Source of the DNA: Caldithrix sp964468415
GTDB taxonomy: Bacteria; Calditrichota; Calditrichia; Calditrichales; Calditrichaceae
Length of the DNA stretch: 16,364 bases
Reading direction: 5' to 3'
Assembly: GCA_964468415.1 (NCBI GenBank)
Contig: CAYXUS010000040.1
Coordinates: forward strand, 1 to 16,364
Shown here piece after piece: positions 15,375 to 16,364 of this stretch. A model generated the notes under the pieces. It saw only the letters and a program-made list of their open reading frames with translations, made no database searches and was not told the DNA's origin. Position numbers and translations under genes: made by a program. Every line of letters starts with the position of its first letter. The first letter of the stretch is position 1.

Positions 15375-16130
15375 TTACTGCAATTTCTTCGAACCAGAAT
15401 TGAAACGGACCAATTCATTCCAATCAATATCCCCATTGCTTTTACAAAACCGTGAAATAAACTCTGCAGTAAATTTGTTCAGCATTTTAGAATATGCCAT
15501 AATAAATTCGTCATTCTTTTCTTTTGCCTTATATCCTAACGGTTTAATCAACCTAACATACACATCTTCATTTCCTGAAATAAAGTACCAAAACTCCTGT
15601 CCACAATATTTAAAATAATCCCCCTTATCTGGATTATTCTCTCTACCATAACAGCATCCATTAACTGCAACAACTGTAATATTTGAATTACTTGTTCGTA
15701 GCGTACGAATCGCCTTTCTAAAATTGTCTCTCATTTTTGCTATTTGATTACTATTTCCCCAATTCGGCCCTGATTTGATATCAACAATATATCGTTTTCC
15801 ATCCTTGTCAAATTCCAAATCAATCCCAGTAATTCCTGACTTCCATCCCCCATAAGTTATTTTGTTAATGAAAATTGCCAACCCTTCCAACCAGTCACCA
15901 AAAATTGTCTCTTCATTTGAAGATATATGGGCATCCACAATTCCTTTAACAATTTCTTGAGCTGTAAGCACATTTTTTGCTTTAAATAAATAAGGATTCT
16001 TTCTTTTTAATACTTTATTCAACTTTAACGCATTTAAACTTTCTATTCGTTTTGAATGAAAAACTCCAATATTTTGTTCTACATATTCGTAAATGCTATT
16101 TAATAGTAAATTCTCGTGGCTTTTCATCAT
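15375..16130 (-). CDS. Type II restriction endonuclease, PmeII-like
   Basis: A restriction enzyme of 251 residues from the start chosen here, partner of the overlapping methyltransferase. A PD-(D/E)XK-type core is visible: E82 in FGDWLEGLAIFI, D104 in GITGIDLEF, then D117-I-K119 in RYIVDIKSG, followed by PNWGNSNQI. The string KRKNPYLFKAKNVLTAQEIV and the C-terminal NGCCYGR ... KGDYFKYCGQEFW ... FISGN agree with what I recall of the PmeII family of type II enzymes; the recognition site cannot be read. The start is ATG 16128-16130 (or 16125-16127) with a GGATGG element just upstream. An in-frame ATG at 16182-16184 would extend the overlap with the methyltransferase from 35 to 89 nt and adds an atypical basic leader. 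Base composition is much more AT-rich than the rest of the window (17 G/C in 60 at 15481-15540 versus 32 in 60 at 4801-4860), suggesting recent transfer. Confidence 0.8.
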   Translation of the reverse strand: MMKSHENLLLNSIYEYVEQNIGVFHSKRIESLNALKLNKVLKRKNPYLFKAKNVLTAQEIVKGIVDAHISSNEETIFGDWLEGLAIFINKITYGGWKSGITGIDLEFDKDGKRYIVDIKSGPNWGNSNQIAKMRDNFRKAIRTLRTSNSNITVVAVNGCCYGRENNPDKGDYFKYCGQEFWYFISGNEDVYVRLIKPLGYKAKEKNDEFIMAYSKMLNKFTAEFISRFCKSNGDIDWNELVRFNSGSKKLQ

Positions 16131-16364
16131 TTTTCCATCCACTAAATAAAGGCAATTTTTCAATATAATTAATTTTTTCTTCAACTAATTTATAATATTC
16201 AGGGACTATTTCAATTCCGATAGCGTTTCTCTCCATTTTTTGGGCGACAAAGATCGTAGTTCCCGAGCCCATAAACGGATCCAATACGGTATCTCCTTTT
16301 TGGGTAAACAACTTGATAAACCACTCTGGCAACCCTTCTGGAAAGGCAGCGCTGTGTTTTTTAT
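16096..16364 (-). CDS. DNA methyltransferase (N4-cytosine/N6-adenine), C-terminal part
   Basis: Only the last 88 or so residues are in the window; the frame stays open to position 16364 (...KKHSAAFPEGLPEWFIKLFT), so the gene starts beyond the right edge and the TTG at 16330-16332 is internal. The SAM-binding motif I, VLDPFMGSGTT, followed by GIEIVPEYYKLVEEKI, is at the C-terminus. This is the order of beta-class amino-methyltransferases, whose catalytic (D/S/N)PP(Y/F) motif lies N-terminal and is therefore off-window. It would protect the recognition site of the overlapping endonuclease. The composition is AT-rich like the endonuclease. Confidence 0.88.
   Translation of the reverse strand, partial: KKHSAAFPEGLPEWFIKLFTQKGDTVLDPFMGSGTTIFVAQKMERNAIGIEIVPEYYKLVEEKINYIEKLPLFSGWKNDEKPREFTIK

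Noticed and set aside
1..16364. CRISPR array, tRNA, rRNA, transposase or integrase
   Set aside because: No regularly spaced repeats, cloverleaf, rRNA-like stretch or transposase/integrase motif was seen on either strand.

Overview
The window most resembles a chromosome segment from a Gram-negative bacterium of the FCB group, most likely Calditrichota (Caldithrix-like). This is inferred from three neighbouring secreted proteins that end in NYPNPFN-type type IX secretion (T9SS) sorting domains, an MlaF-type outer-membrane lipid transport ATPase, and a eukaryote-like UDP-sugar pyrophosphorylase. No rRNA or tRNA gene is present to confirm the taxonomy.

Layout: (a) 1-1408, plus strand: the end of a PQQ-type beta-propeller protein, overlapping by 4 nt a small exported protein of unknown function. 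(b) 1536-8058, minus strand: a three-gene extracellular beta-glucan operon, read from high to low coordinates. It has a strong sigma-54-type -24/-12 promoter (8041-8058), a GH5+CBM6 glucanase, a GH16 enzyme, a large non-catalytic carbohydrate-binding protein, and an intrinsic terminator (1536-1566). The GH16 enzyme has its two halves in circularly permuted order, as in the Fibrobacter succinogenes lichenase. The binding-protein gene is cut by an in-frame TAA at 3044-3046, and the protein sequence carries on in the same frame after it. (c) 8059-8516: a gene-free spacer with an AT-rich inverted repeat 170-210 nt upstream of the sigma-54 promoter, a strong GC-rich hairpin and several short hairpins. 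(d) 8517-12123, minus strand: a coupled pair, a REC-PAS-GAF-PP2C (RsbU/SpoIIE-like) response regulator followed by a UAP1-like UDP-N-acetylhexosamine pyrophosphorylase. A near-perfect palindrome lies just upstream. (e) 12285-13610, minus strand: glycerate 2-kinase; divergent from it, an EamA/DMT transporter (13674-14540, plus strand). (f) 14546-15307, minus strand: an MlaF-like ABC ATPase without an adjacent MlaE permease. (g) 15375-16364, minus strand: an AT-rich restriction-modification module (PmeII-like endonuclease and the C-terminus of a DNA methyltransferase) that runs off the window end.

Main points: a sigma-54-driven, T9SS-exported glucan-degrading operon with a circularly permuted GH16 enzyme and one member broken by a nonsense codon; and an AT-rich R-M cassette placed directly upstream of mlaF, where mlaE would be expected, which suggests an insertion into an Mla operon.
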